DNA of 46,967 nt from a virus (IMGVR_UViG_3300000116_000020:10071-57037), one strand, 5' to 3'. Positions 5,208-14,005 are shown, numbered from the stretch's first letter. Numbers and translations: made by a program. The notes: generated from the letters alone by a model not told the origin.

Positions 5208-6134
5208 ATGAGTTACTTCATCAATTCAATCCAACCTCAAGGCACTCTTATTCAACCTCGTGAGTTTCGGCTTCAAGACATTAGCGAGCAAGAGAATGTA
5301 AATGGCATATTAGAGCAACTTGAGGTTGGTGACTATTCAACTCAATCACTCAATCACATTTGCAAAGGCTTCAAACTTATCAAGGATGATCGAGGCGAGC
5401 CCTTGACAATCGTTAGTTCAACTTACGATTTGCTTCAACCTATCGAGGCTTTCGCTTTCCTCGATTGCCTCAAGGATGAGCTCGGCTTTACTTATGAGCA
5501 AGCGGGCTTTCTTCACAATGGTAGACAACTATTCATTCAAGGCTCGCTAGGTGACTTTGAAGTGCCAACCTCAAACGATAGGAAAAAAGGCGATATTCTA
5601 AACAAAAGAATCGTTGCCAAAACCTCGTTTGATGGTTCAGTTGCTACAACCATCCAAGTTGAGCTCTTGAGAGTTTGGTGCTCCAATGGTTGCGCCTCTT
5701 GGGAAAGTGACAAGGCAATTGCCAAGGTCAAGCACACTCGCAACCAAAGGCAACTCATGAGGCTTGCACTTGAGCAAGCTACGGGAGTGAAGCAAGTCAT
5801 TCAAAACCTTGAAAGTGACATTGCAACCTTGAGCAACCTTGAGGTCAACCAAGACCAATTCAATCGCATTAATGAGATTGTCTTCAATGGCGAGAGCACA
5901 AGAGCCGAGAATGTGAGAGATCAAGTTGCAAGCCAATTTAAGAATGAGCGCCTTGGGGCTTTTGGTGAAAGTGCTTGGGACGTCTTCAATGCTTTCACGG
6001 CTTATCAAACTCATGACCGAGTGACTCGCGAGACCAAGAGCACCTCAAGAGAAGAGAATGCCTTCCGAGCCCAAGGCGATGCTTCATTCTCTCGCAAGGT
6101 GCGCAATGCAATTCAAGAGGTGCTTTCAGTATGA
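5208..6134 (+). CDS. DUF932 family protein (phage/plasmid-like protein), 308 aa
   Basis: Matches the DUF932 family: N-terminal region with GFKLIKDDRGEPLTIVSSTYDLLQPIEAF, then LGFTYEQAGFLHNGRQLFIQGSL, central IVAKTSFDGSVATTIQVELLRVWCSNG and a helical region (VKHTRNQRQLMRLALEQATGV), ending in a Thr/Arg-rich segment before NAIQEVLSV. The family is common on phages and plasmids, and its activity is not established. Start fixed by AAAGGAAA and by the promoter at 5136. Its codon use is unusual beside the AT-rich structural genes (many CTT/TTG Leu, CAA, GAG), suggesting high expression or a different origin. It ends the early block and is followed by a strong terminator. Confidence 0.85.
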   Translation: MSYFINSIQPQGTLIQPREFRLQDISEQENVNGILEQLEVGDYSTQSLNHICKGFKLIKDDRGEPLTIVSSTYDLLQPIEAFAFLDCLKDELGFTYEQAGFLHNGRQLFIQGSLGDFEVPTSNDRKKGDILNKRIVAKTSFDGSVATTIQVELLRVWCSNGCASWESDKAIAKVKHTRNQRQLMRLALEQATGVKQVIQNLESDIATLSNLEVNQDQFNRINEIVFNGESTRAENVRDQVASQFKNERLGAFGESAWDVFNAFTAYQTHDRVTRETKSTSREENAFRAQGDASFSRKVRNAIQEVLSV

Positions 6135-6192
6135 TCTTGCTTTTCTTCGCCTTACTCGCCTTTATATTGGCAAGCCAATTACCTTGAAACCA

Positions 6193-6219
6193 AGCCCCTC
6201 GCAAGAGGGGCTTTTTTTT
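6193..6219 (+). terminator. Intrinsic terminator with GCAA tetraloop
   Basis: AGCCCCTC (6193-6200), GCAA, GAGGGGCT (6205-6212), followed by T8. Ends the DUF932 transcript. Confidence 0.85.
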
Positions 6220-6373
6220 GTCTATTTTAGAATGACCTAGTACCCTACCCCATTTTACAGAAAAATTGCACAATTCGATTTTCATTTTTAAGCCGTGGGG
6301 CCCTATTTTCAATATCAAAAAATCATAATACATTTTTCAATAAATCGGCGCATAATAATAAATAAAGATAGAT

Positions 6374-6400
6374 GTGGGGGTTTTGACCCCCACCCCCCCC
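6374..6400. other. G/C homopolymer hairpin and C-run
   Basis: GTGGGGGT (6374-6381) and ACCCCCAC (6386-6393) form a perfect 8-bp stem with loop TTTG, followed directly by seven more C. There is no T-run, so it is not a standard terminator on this strand. Such homopolymers stand out in this AT-rich genome. Confidence 0.6.
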
Positions 6401-6533
6401 TATTTAAGAATAAATAAGAAAATATAAGGATATATGTTTAAATAGAAAAGTAAAAAAAAATCCAAGGGCAAAAATCCATACGCGCGATTTATATCGATAT
6501 ATTAGTGTATATACTATATATAGGAGGAAAACC

Positions 6534-6791
6534 ATGGAAATACAAGAAATTGCATTCATATGCTTAGGGATTATGCTTTCTATTATAACATTTTTCTTAA
6601 AAAAAGAAAGCGTTAAAGTAGAAAAACTAGTCTCAAAAATTAGACACATAGAAGTAGAACTAGCGAAAAACGGAGTTAAAGATTGCGAAAGATGGAGAGA
6701 AACTCAAAAATTGCTAGAAGACAGAAGATCTGACATTATATCATTATATAGTAAAATTGAGAATCTTCATGAAAAAATAGATAGAAAATAA
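6534..6791 (+). CDS. Small membrane-anchored coiled-coil protein, 85 aa
   Basis: N-terminal membrane helix (IAFICLGIMLSIITFFL, about residues 6-22) followed by a charged coiled coil (VEKLVSKIRHIEVELAK, KLLEDRRSDIISLYSKIENL) to the C-terminus. The topology resembles small phage membrane proteins of the lysis or virion-accessory type, but no family is recognised and a holin role is not claimed. It has an excellent Shine-Dalgarno (AGGAGG) and a -10-like TATACT upstream. The next gene follows after 13 bases with its own AGGAGG, so the two are an operon. Confidence 0.65.
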   Translation: MEIQEIAFICLGIMLSIITFFLKKESVKVEKLVSKIRHIEVELAKNGVKDCERWRETQKLLEDRRSDIISLYSKIENLHEKIDRK

Positions 6792-6804
6792 AAAAGGAGG
6801 TTAT

Positions 6805-7389
6805 ATGCGAAAAATAATTACATTAGTATTAATGTTGTTAGTGATACCATCTTGCTTACAACGAGATTTCAATGAAATAAAAGAAATTCCATTACAAGAT
6901 TCAGAAAAAAGTTATACAATTCTGGATAGAAATGATATAGCTTATCATTTTGGATACCAAAAGGGTCATAACTCAATTCCTATAAAAGTGCCTACAAATG
7001 TTAAGTTTTTACTTTTAGATAGCAGATATGAGGTTGTGGATTATTTTTATTTCAGAAAATTCAATTCATGGTTTAAGGAATTAATTTTCCACAATGGCAT
7101 AATGCCCATCAATCAAAATGAAACAATTGATTGTGACAACTTCGCAATGTTATATAAATCAATGTGGTCGGTAGCTGCATATTCAAACAGCAATATCATG
7201 GAATTTGCTGTTGGATTGGTAAGCGTACAGCAAGTTAATGAATTTGGAGGGATTCCATCTGGAGCCTTACATATGCTTAATATAGTATTCTGCAACAAGA
7301 ACTGGTATATTTTTGAACCACAAACTGGAGAATTCATAGAACTTGATAAATATCCAAATCAAGAGTATATAATAAATATTATTTTGTAA
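6805..7389 (+). CDS. Lipoprotein with transglutaminase/papain-like Cys-His-Glu triad, 194 aa
   Basis: Signal peptide with lipobox (LLVIPSC, Cys17) predicts a lipid-anchored exported protein. The C-terminal half shows DCDNFAMLYKSM (Cys110), SGALHMLNIVF (His156) and WYIFEPQTGEF (Glu171). This order of Cys, His and acidic residue with an EPQTG element resembles transglutaminase-like cysteine hydrolases; the triad is read from sequence, the activity is inferred. A surface-exposed enzyme could act on cell wall or surface polymers. Strong Shine-Dalgarno AAGGAGG. It precedes the WcbI-like gene by 5 bases. Confidence 0.65.
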   Translation: MRKIITLVLMLLVIPSCLQRDFNEIKEIPLQDSEKSYTILDRNDIAYHFGYQKGHNSIPIKVPTNVKFLLLDSRYEVVDYFYFRKFNSWFKELIFHNGIMPINQNETIDCDNFAMLYKSMWSVAAYSNSNIMEFAVGLVSVQQVNEFGGIPSGALHMLNIVFCNKNWYIFEPQTGEFIELDKYPNQEYIINIIL

Positions 7390-7394
7390 TAGAT

Positions 7395-8327
7395 ATGAAA
7401 AAGAAAAAGAAAGTTTTGTTTTATGGAAATTGCCAAGCTTCTGGGTTGGCAAAAATATTATCTCTTCATGAAAGTTTTTTGGATAAATATGAAATTATAC
7501 AAAAAGGGAAATTACCTGGACACTTATCAAAAACGCACCAATCAATAGCTCATCATAAAATAAAGATTTTTGGAAAGCCACTCTATCAGGAAAAATGGAA
7601 AATTGTTGAAGAAAAATTAAAACAGACAGATATATTGATACATCATGGACTATCTGGAGAAAGAGAAGTTTGTATGAATTATGTATATCAGAATTTTCCA
7701 AATATAGAAAAATTTATAAAAGTTCCATCACATTACTTTACTGGATATTTATATGGAGGTGGGCTTGGTAAAAAACGCGGTTTTATCCAAGATGCAATTA
7801 TACATTGCAAGTATGACCCCCAAAAAACAGTAAAATTTCTTCAAAATGATTATATGCCTAAATGGGGAGAATGGGTGCAAGAAGTAGTAAAAATAAATTA
7901 TGATTCTATGATGGAAAGGACAGTCAAGCCAGATTATCTCGAAAAAGAAAGATTTCTGCATTTAGAATCTGCTGATTATGTAAAGAATAATTTCAGGTCA
8001 AAATTCATGAATTATAATACAGTGCATCCAACACATTTTGTTTTTGATCATTGGTTAAAGCAAATTTGCGATCACTTAAAAGTAGAACGTTTTGTTTTTG
8101 AAAAACCAATGGCTGGTTGTATTGCTGGACCATGTGAAACTATTTGGCCTGGACATTTTAAATTTTTCAAAAGTGATATTTTTGACGATTCGCTTATAGA
8201 TGGAATAATGAGTATTAAATGGAAATGGAGTAACACGTTGCCCCAAAAAAGATTCGAAAAGAGAATCAAGGAGTGGTGTGAAGGATTAAATCCGTCTATT
8301 GAAACATCGAAAGAGGAAAAGAAATAG
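7395..8327 (+). CDS. WcbI-like polysaccharide biosynthesis enzyme, 310 aa
   Basis: The N-terminal VLFYGNCQASGLAKIL (GNCQ at residues 11-14) and later ILIHHGLSGER and VHPTHFVFDHWLKQI match the WcbI family, known from capsule biosynthesis loci and structurally similar to SGNH hydrolase/acetyltransferase enzymes. A role in acylating or trimming a surface glycan is the family-based expectation. It starts 5 bases after the lipoprotein stop (TAATAGATATG) without a clear Shine-Dalgarno. Its last 32 bases overlap the convergent gene at 8296 on the other strand. It opens the glycan cassette. Confidence 0.7.
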   Translation: MKKKKKVLFYGNCQASGLAKILSLHESFLDKYEIIQKGKLPGHLSKTHQSIAHHKIKIFGKPLYQEKWKIVEEKLKQTDILIHHGLSGEREVCMNYVYQNFPNIEKFIKVPSHYFTGYLYGGGLGKKRGFIQDAIIHCKYDPQKTVKFLQNDYMPKWGEWVQEVVKINYDSMMERTVKPDYLEKERFLHLESADYVKNNFRSKFMNYNTVHPTHFVFDHWLKQICDHLKVERFVFEKPMAGCIAGPCETIWPGHFKFFKSDIFDDSLIDGIMSIKWKWSNTLPQKRFEKRIKEWCEGLNPSIETSKEEKK

Positions 8328-9069
8328 GCCTTAAAAATCTAACTAATTCGATTTTGCTGAGGTGACTATCTCCATATTCTTTTTTTACTTTATCTAAAAA
8401 ATAAGACTCTCCATCAAAATGAACTAAAGGGTAAGTTTTATAATTATCCTTGTGAGGTCCTTTATCTCTACATGTAGTACATGAACCTCTTTGGAGTTTG
8501 GTTTCTTTTTCGTATCTTTCCAAAACAAGCATATCCCAGCTTAAATCGGTATCTTTTTTATTTTTAATAAAATTTGAGAAACTATTTAAAAAACTGAATG
8601 CTCCAATTTCATCATAATAAACACAAGATCTTTCTGCATTTAATCTTGTATTTACATTTAATGCCTTAAACATATTTTGGGTGAAACTATAGTTTATCAC
8701 ATCGTAATCCGCAAATATAACTTCTCCGTAAATTAATGCAAAATTTGCATATGCGACATGTCTTCTATAGCATTCTCTAGTATATTTAAATATAACATCT
8801 TCGCCCATTGAAACAATTTGATCTTTAGGCAAAAACTTATATAATTTAGATCCTGGGTCTTCTATATGATTTTCTATATCTACTTCAACCAGCTTTTCGT
8901 TTGAGAAAAGAAAAAAATCTTTAGAATTTAAAATTATAGGGTTGAAACCTTTTCTTTTCCAAGATTCCTCCCATAAGCGCAATAAAGTAAAAGAAGAAGA
9001 GCTTAAGGTTATTGTATCTCCGCCTGAATCTATAGATTCAAAATAAGTTATTACATTTGGTCGTGCCAC
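8296..9069 (-). CDS. Glycosyltransferase-like protein, DYDV family, 257 aa
   Basis: One of four paralogues in the window. Shared motifs are LWEESWKRKGFNPIIL (about 32-47), CYRRHVAYANFA (100-111) and FADYDVIN (119-126), the last resembling the metal-binding DxD motif of GT-A glycosyltransferases. C-terminal part has PLVHFDGESY, corresponding to the HFxG element of the paralogues. Lacks any membrane segment. The activity is inferred from the DxD-like motif and its neighbours (sulfotransferases, WcbI); a general nucleotide-sugar enzyme is most likely. Its 3' end overlaps the WcbI-like gene in antisense by 32 bases. Confidence 0.6.
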   Translation of the reverse strand: MARPNVITYFESIDSGGDTITLSSSSFTLLRLWEESWKRKGFNPIILNSKDFFLFSNEKLVEVDIENHIEDPGSKLYKFLPKDQIVSMGEDVIFKYTRECYRRHVAYANFALIYGEVIFADYDVINYSFTQNMFKALNVNTRLNAERSCVYYDEIGAFSFLNSFSNFIKNKKDTDLSWDMLVLERYEKETKLQRGSCTTCRDKGPHKDNYKTYPLVHFDGESYFLDKVKKEYGDSHLSKIELVRFLRPISFPLSMFQ

Positions 9070-9071
9070 AT

Positions 9072-9644
9072 TTAATAAGAATATCTAAACCTATCAACAT
9101 CTGCATGATATAATTCTTCAACTATTCTTGCTGTAGTAGAATCATAATAAGATTCATATGGCTTATGAGTTGTGACTCTTAATTTTTTAGGTATAGACCT
9201 TTGTTTTCCTAGCTTGTCACATAAAAGCATAAAGTCTTTGTTTAATGATTCAATTTTCCCGACAAAATCTACATTTTTATCAATATAAAAAGTTTGAGGC
9301 CTAAAGAGAGAAATCTGCATTAATGGATTTGCATTTACAGAACACATTTGATTCGGAAAAAGAGTTTCAGAATCTTTCTTCAAAGATTTAACGAAAGTTT
9401 TAAAGTTAGCAGAAACTTTGTAGGGCTGATCTTTTTGCAGCCTATACCAAAGAAATGAACTCAATAATCTATCCCAAGGATTTCTTACGAATGCAATAGT
9501 ATAATGATGATTATATATTTTAGGAGGTGCAGACGAGACCTTTATAGGAATATTTCCACCTGTGCTATATCCTAGTGCGGTATTTAAAGATGCGCTAGCA
9601 ACTCGTGGTACAGGAAAAAAAACATAATCTTCTCTTACATTCAT
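9072..9644 (-). CDS. Sulfotransferase (family 2-like), 190 aa
   Basis: Compact sulfotransferase with a 5'-phosphosulfate-binding-like start (FFPVPRVASASLN, residues 9-21) and the 3'-phosphate motif FVRNPWDRLLSSF (52-64), ending in the usual YYDSTTARIVEELYHADVDRFRY. Such enzymes transfer sulfate from PAPS to carbohydrate or protein. The lysine of the usual PKTG(T) loop is replaced (PRVAS). It lies 2 bases from the DYDV gene and 26 from the next sulfotransferase: one operon on the - strand. Confidence 0.75.
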   Translation of the reverse strand: MNVREDYVFFPVPRVASASLNTALGYSTGGNIPIKVSSAPPKIYNHHYTIAFVRNPWDRLLSSFLWYRLQKDQPYKVSANFKTFVKSLKKDSETLFPNQMCSVNANPLMQISLFRPQTFYIDKNVDFVGKIESLNKDFMLLCDKLGKQRSIPKKLRVTTHKPYESYYDSTTARIVEELYHADVDRFRYSY

Positions 9645-9670
9645 ATATATTTATCGTGTTGTTATTTATA

Positions 9671-10291
9671 TTAAAATTTGTATTTAAAATATTCTATATC
9701 TTTTTTATATATTTTCGATATTATTTCAATAGATTCATCGTCATAATAAAACCTCCAATCTTTTCTTTTCAATGTATTGTTTGTTTTTTGTTTGGCAATA
9801 TCTTTATTCATATTAACCTTCATAAGATTGAATACTTTTTTTAGATCTTCATTAAAGTTTTCAAATTTACCAATAAAATTAAAATCTTCTGGAGCATTAT
9901 CCATCCAATATAATTGAGGCTTAAATAATATTAATTGAGAAAAGTCTTTAAAAGAATCTTCAGAATCATTAACACCTTTTACAAAATCTTTAAATAGAGG
10001 ATATTTAAAAAATAAGTCACAATAATTATTTTCTTCTCTTACTTTTGATGATGCTAAATAATAACCTTGCCTGCCGAAAAACCAAGAGCTAACCAGTCTA
10101 GACCACGGATTACGAACAAAAGCAAAACAAAAGTCAAAAGGCTTAGGCCAAACTTTCCCATCAGGTGTCTTATTAGGCAGCTTGATGTATTTTCTGTGCC
10201 TTTCATGCTTAACACCCAACAACCTCCTTACTGTACCACTTCCCGTCTTAGGAATTAATGGGCAAAAAATTCTATTTTGCCTTCTAATCAT
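9671..10291 (-). CDS. Sulfotransferase (family 2-like), 206 aa
   Basis: Clear signatures: CPLIPKTGSGTVRRLL (residues 10-25, PAPS 5'-phosphosulfate loop with the catalytic-type Lys), FAFVRNPWSRLVSSW (57-71, 3'-phosphate site), a QLYWMDNAPEDFNFIGKFEN segment and the C-terminal YYDDESIEIISKIYKKDIEYFKY. Shares this architecture with the 9072 and 10284 genes but sequence divergence is high, suggesting old duplications or separate acquisitions. Start overlaps the end of the 10284 gene by 8 bases, so translation is coupled. Confidence 0.8.
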   Translation of the reverse strand: MIRRQNRIFCPLIPKTGSGTVRRLLGVKHERHRKYIKLPNKTPDGKVWPKPFDFCFAFVRNPWSRLVSSWFFGRQGYYLASSKVREENNYCDLFFKYPLFKDFVKGVNDSEDSFKDFSQLILFKPQLYWMDNAPEDFNFIGKFENFNEDLKKVFNLMKVNMNKDIAKQKTNNTLKRKDWRFYYDDESIEIISKIYKKDIEYFKYKF

Positions 10292-10988
10292 GGGGGTTAT
10301 ACGTGAAACAGTTATCGTAATCGTAATTCATTGTGTCGATAACAAATTTTTCTTTCTCAGCAATTAAATCAACTATTTCTTGATCAAAAACATCTTGCAT
10401 TGTTTTTGAATAATTACCTTTATTCGAATGTTTTAATTCGAATTTTTCTGTTACCCCCATTAAAGAAAAGAAATTATTTAATTCCTCTTCTAATCTTTCA
10501 AATCTAGCAACATGATCCACATAGATATTTCCTTTATGCGCGAAAAACCTTTCTTGATTTCCATTACCGTTTATAATTCTTTTCATTATAGCGTTGTCAT
10601 GCCTGCAAGTTTCGAAAATTTCAAAAGCCAGCTTTCCTTGCCTTATTTTTGCCTCGTCAGCGTATGGATTACTTTTATTAGCCAAATACCATTTTTTTGC
10701 CTCAAATAGGTAATTGTATTTGCTAAAAAATCTAGTCCAAGGATTCCTCACTACAGTAAATTTAAAATACTTTGTCCAATCCCAAACATGATCCTTGGAT
10801 TGATCGAATTTTGAATCAAATTGTTTTTTTATACGAAATAATGTATCATGCTGATAAAATTCGCTCTGAGGGTCTGGCTTTCCTAAAATAGAAATTATTT
10901 TAAGGGGAGCAAGAGTCTCCCTAATTGATCTAGTTCCCGTCTTAGGAATATCTATTGTAATAAATTTATGTTTGAATGAAGCTATCAT
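10284..10988 (-). CDS. Sulfotransferase (family 2-like), 234 aa
   Basis: TIDIPKTGTRSIRETL (residues 11-26) is a classic PAPS-binding loop, followed by FKFTVVRNPWTRFFSKYNYLF (76-96) and a FERLEEELNNFF element; the C-terminus (EKEKFVIDTMNYDYDN) fits the family. It probably sulfates a glycan. Overlaps by 4 bases with the preceding - strand gene (12190-10985), a sign of translational coupling within the cassette. Confidence 0.8.
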   Translation of the reverse strand: MIASFKHKFITIDIPKTGTRSIRETLAPLKIISILGKPDPQSEFYQHDTLFRIKKQFDSKFDQSKDHVWDWTKYFKFTVVRNPWTRFFSKYNYLFEAKKWYLANKSNPYADEAKIRQGKLAFEIFETCRHDNAIMKRIINGNGNQERFFAHKGNIYVDHVARFERLEEELNNFFSLMGVTEKFELKHSNKGNYSKTMQDVFDQEIVDLIAEKEKFVIDTMNYDYDNCFTYNPHD

Positions 10989-12190
10989 AGGTAATTATTA
11001 TTATGTAAAATAGAAACTTTTTCTAAGGTTTTTTTTCTACTGTATTCTTTTGAGAAAAGAGTGCTGTAGTTATGCTCCCTTATGTGTTTAGTTTTTTTAT
11101 AAAAATTAGTCCAATCTTTTTTGGTGAATTTAGAAAACTTTTTTACAGCTAAACATGCAGTCTTGATCCGATTATCTGAATTAACTACAGAATCATAGGA
11201 TTCATCAATAAATCCATCAAAAGTTTTAAAGCCTTCAGACCTTAACAGGTCTAAAGCTTTGTAGTTACCAATTAACACAAAGGGGTGTTTCATCGCTATA
11301 GCTTTAATAATCTTTTCGGTATACCTATTCGTGTAAGATTCGCATTCTGTATCTTGTATTATTGAGAGATAGGTATTATTATAAATATCTTGATCAATAG
11401 TAAGCCTAGATCCAGAAAAATAATCATAATTCTCTCCCTTTAAATCTCCAGCACTTATTTTTGAAAAAAAATTCTCATCCTTAAATGCTCCAGGAATCAT
11501 TTTCTTTAATCTAATGCAAGAAGGATCCGTCTCATTATTTTTCTCTTTAAACAAAGTTGAAGTAGTTAAAAATTTAGATTTTAAAAGTTTAATATTTTGA
11601 AAACTCTCAACAGATTTTATTTTACTATGTCGAACGCCATAAGGGTCTATAAAGCAACCAATACTATAATTAAAAAAGGAAGGGCGAAGCTTACTTTTAA
11701 GAGTGACTGGCTTGTTGTCGAACTCTTGCCCAAATAAGAAATTGGGTTCGGAAAAAAAGTTAAAATAATCCAAGCCCCCTTCACCACAAATTTTTTGATT
11801 TTGACAAACTATTTTAATCCTGCAATTAAAATATCTCTTGTAACTTTTTAAGCAATGAAGTAAATGATCTTTTTCAAAACCCCCGATACCACCTTGTGTT
11901 GAGAAATTTAGTATAACTTTTTTAATATTATATTTTTTAAAAATATTGTAATCGGTTGTATTAAATGAATAATTAAAATTTTTATTTTGCATTGATATAA
12001 TCAAACAGTCTGCTCCTGTAAAATTTTTTGAAGTTTGCTTTACAGTGGTTTCTGTCAAAAAAAGATTGTATGATTCTGGACTTAAGTTGCCATTTAGATT
12101 AGACATTATGGCATGATTAACATTCGCACCTAACTCATGAGGCCTAAAGAATGAAAACCTTGGGTCATTTAATACTTCAACTATCTTCAT
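10985..12190 (-). CDS. Glycan-associated protein of unknown activity, 401 aa
   Basis: The C-terminal region (TEKIIKAIAMKHPFVLIGNYKALDLLRSEGF followed by KTFDGFIDESYD) matches, from memory, a motif seen in viral and bacterial proteins next to glycosyltransferases, and loosely recalls the C-terminal lobe of GT-B enzymes. The same motif occurs in the next gene upstream (12177-13067), so the two are paralogues. N-terminal half begins MKIVEVLNDPRFSFFRPHELG and has no recognised domain. Probable nucleotide-sugar enzyme by context; not certain. Confidence 0.5.
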   Translation of the reverse strand: MKIVEVLNDPRFSFFRPHELGANVNHAIMSNLNGNLSPESYNLFLTETTVKQTSKNFTGADCLIISMQNKNFNYSFNTTDYNIFKKYNIKKVILNFSTQGGIGGFEKDHLLHCLKSYKRYFNCRIKIVCQNQKICGEGGLDYFNFFSEPNFLFGQEFDNKPVTLKSKLRPSFFNYSIGCFIDPYGVRHSKIKSVESFQNIKLLKSKFLTTSTLFKEKNNETDPSCIRLKKMIPGAFKDENFFSKISAGDLKGENYDYFSGSRLTIDQDIYNNTYLSIIQDTECESYTNRYTEKIIKAIAMKHPFVLIGNYKALDLLRSEGFKTFDGFIDESYDSVVNSDNRIKTACLAVKKFSKFTKKDWTNFYKKTKHIREHNYSTLFSKEYSRKKTLEKVSILHNNNYL

Positions 12191-13067
12191 TAAAACTATT
12201 TAAAGTTGTTAAAAACTTATCTTTAAGTATATCTTGATTATGCTCGTTTGCATCATAAATATCTTCGCAAGCTGAATCTATATTAATCCAATCTTTTTCA
12301 GATATATGATTGATTTTTCGTATTTCTCCAAAGACATGATTTACCCTGTCTTCAAAACTGTCTAAATCATCATACGTTTCATCTATAAAAAAATTGAAAG
12401 TACGAAATCCATCAGACTTTAAAGATGATATCGTTCCCTTAGACCCCAGAAAAAGCAAAGGCTTCCTCGATCCCAATGCCTCAAGTGAAATTTTTGAATA
12501 AATATTTTCTGAGTAAACATCCTCTTCGATAACTAATTGAACCAAAGAAGAGTCATACATAAAAACTTTATCATCTAATATCTTGGAGTCATTAACGAAA
12601 TCTTTATTTGGCAAATTTAAATGAGATATTTTTTGCAAGCTTTCGTCGTAGTCGCTAGCAAAAACATCCACGCTAGTTTTGGGGAAATTTCTATATATTT
12701 TAGACAATATATCATGCTTGAAACTCTTATGCTTGATCGAATTAAAATTGCAAGAAAATAATTTTAAATTAGACCCAAAGGCTATGCTCATTCTTTTAGA
12801 TTCAACCCAATCACTTCTGCGATAAAAAACTATCTCTTCATCACAAAGATCCAAGTTGTCGCTAAAAAACAACACTTTTTCAATGTCGTTATGGTACAAT
12901 ACGAACTGTCTTAATAATTCTAAATCTTCCCAATTTATATTGTGGGACTTTGGTGATACAGTCGTATCTAATATCGCAATTTTTCGAAAATTGTAAAAAT
13001 CAGACTGGATCGTTCCATTAAAAGTCAAACAATCTTGCCTTAAAATAACTAACCTCTGGCATTTCAT
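12177..13067 (-). CDS. Paralogue of the 10985-12190 protein, 296 aa
   Basis: C-terminal SKISLEALGSRKPLLFLGSKGTISSLKSDGF followed by RTFNFFIDETYDDLD aligns with the motif of the neighbouring 401-residue protein. The first 100 residues (MKCQRLVILRQDCLTFNG...) are different and shorter. Function unknown; glycosyltransferase-like by context. It overlaps both neighbours (4 bases with the 13064 gene, 14 with the 10985 gene), so the three are translated as a coupled set. Confidence 0.5.
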   Translation of the reverse strand: MKCQRLVILRQDCLTFNGTIQSDFYNFRKIAILDTTVSPKSHNINWEDLELLRQFVLYHNDIEKVLFFSDNLDLCDEEIVFYRRSDWVESKRMSIAFGSNLKLFSCNFNSIKHKSFKHDILSKIYRNFPKTSVDVFASDYDESLQKISHLNLPNKDFVNDSKILDDKVFMYDSSLVQLVIEEDVYSENIYSKISLEALGSRKPLLFLGSKGTISSLKSDGFRTFNFFIDETYDDLDSFEDRVNHVFGEIRKINHISEKDWINIDSACEDIYDANEHNQDILKDKFLTTLNSFNEDS

Positions 13068-14005
13068 TTATTCAGGCAAGACTCGTATATTAAATAATCA
13101 TGATGAGTTCTTTTGAAAAACGCGGCTCTTACATCCTCGGATAAGTCTGAAATTTCCACCTTCTCAGCGGTTTTATGGTTAGATGTATTTTTAACTATGT
13201 TAACGCTCCATTCTTCGGGAATATCACTCGTAGATATACCGTAGCAGGATTCAAAAACATCATCTAGCAAATCATCTGTATCTGAAATGTCATAAACTTT
13301 AAACTCTGCCAAAATATCCTTAACAAACTCACAATGAAAATCTTCTATACCTTCTTGATCAGGCATGTTACACATGACTCTTATGATCCACGAGTCTTCA
13401 ATATGCAAAGACTGTAAATATTCTTTGAAAGTCGAATATACAATTTTTCCATGGGTTCTCTCGTGCTTAGATTTGTCTGAAGTGATATAATTGAAAAAAG
13501 ATCTGGCCCTAGCGTAAGGATTCCTCAAAATCAAATGTTTTAAATATTTAATATTTGTTCGCTTGCCATTTACAAAACTGTCCCTAAATATTTTTAATAT
13601 TTTGTCGTCGATCACAAATCCATCAGCTTCAATAACCACAGAAAAAAGAAAAAAATTGCTCCATTTTATTTTACTGCAATTAGATAGTGTAGTCTTCAAG
13701 TATCCTGTTTGAAACTTACTACCTGAAGAGAAAAGGCTGGTGTCTAAAGTTGAATGAAGTGGATCAGCCATCAGCACTCTGGCTAAAATCATGGTGTCAT
13801 CTTCATCATCGTATATTTCGATGTTCTTAATGCTCTCAACCGTTTTGTTTGTTTTATTTTTTAAACCCTGAACATCGATCCATCTTTGCTTATACATCCT
13901 TCTAAACTTACGAAAAAATAAAAGCATCATACTAATATAGTATGTGCCAGCATTTTTAGGGACATGGTAGAATGCGGGAATTGTGATTTGATCTTTAATA
14001 TTCAT
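13064..14005 (-). CDS. Divergent sulfotransferase-like protein, 313 aa
   Basis: IPAFYHVPKNAGTYYISMM (residues 9-27) reads as a PAPS-loop PK(N/T)(A/G)GT motif, and LKHLILRNPYARARSFFNYI (155-174) as the 3'-phosphate RNPxxR motif, but the spacing between them (about 140 residues) is longer than in the compact family-2 enzymes nearby. The inserted region is acidic and unfamiliar. Start ATG at 14005; it precedes the paralogue pair in one coupled operon. Confidence 0.6.
   Translation of the reverse strand: MNIKDQITIPAFYHVPKNAGTYYISMMLLFFRKFRRMYKQRWIDVQGLKNKTNKTVESIKNIEIYDDEDDTMILARVLMADPLHSTLDTSLFSSGSKFQTGYLKTTLSNCSKIKWSNFFLFSVVIEADGFVIDDKILKIFRDSFVNGKRTNIKYLKHLILRNPYARARSFFNYITSDKSKHERTHGKIVYSTFKEYLQSLHIEDSWIIRVMCNMPDQEGIEDFHCEFVKDILAEFKVYDISDTDDLLDDVFESCYGISTSDIPEEWSVNIVKNTSNHKTAEKVEISDLSEDVRAAFFKRTHHDYLIYESCLNK

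Larger units (their letters stand above)
6135..6533. other. Gene-free boundary region between early and late-type blocks
   Basis: About 400 bases with no convincing gene. It holds the terminator at 6193, short CCCTA-type repeats (6240-6250 and 6303), a G/C homopolymer hairpin at 6374 and a TATACTATATAT promoter-like stretch near 6510-6522 followed by AGGAGG. Composition is AT-rich apart from the C and G runs. Confidence 0.6.

Noticed and set aside
5537-6333. Three antisense frames opposite the DUF932 gene (5537-5800, 5637-6014, 5995-6333)
   Set aside because: They arise from biased codon use of DUF932, have no Shine-Dalgarno and no recognisable motif.
9663-9670. A T4-type late promoter box TATAAATA on the - strand before the 9072-9644 gene
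   Set aside because: It is a single exact match in AT-rich DNA next to a stop codon; no further clear copies were found at other late genes, so it may be chance.
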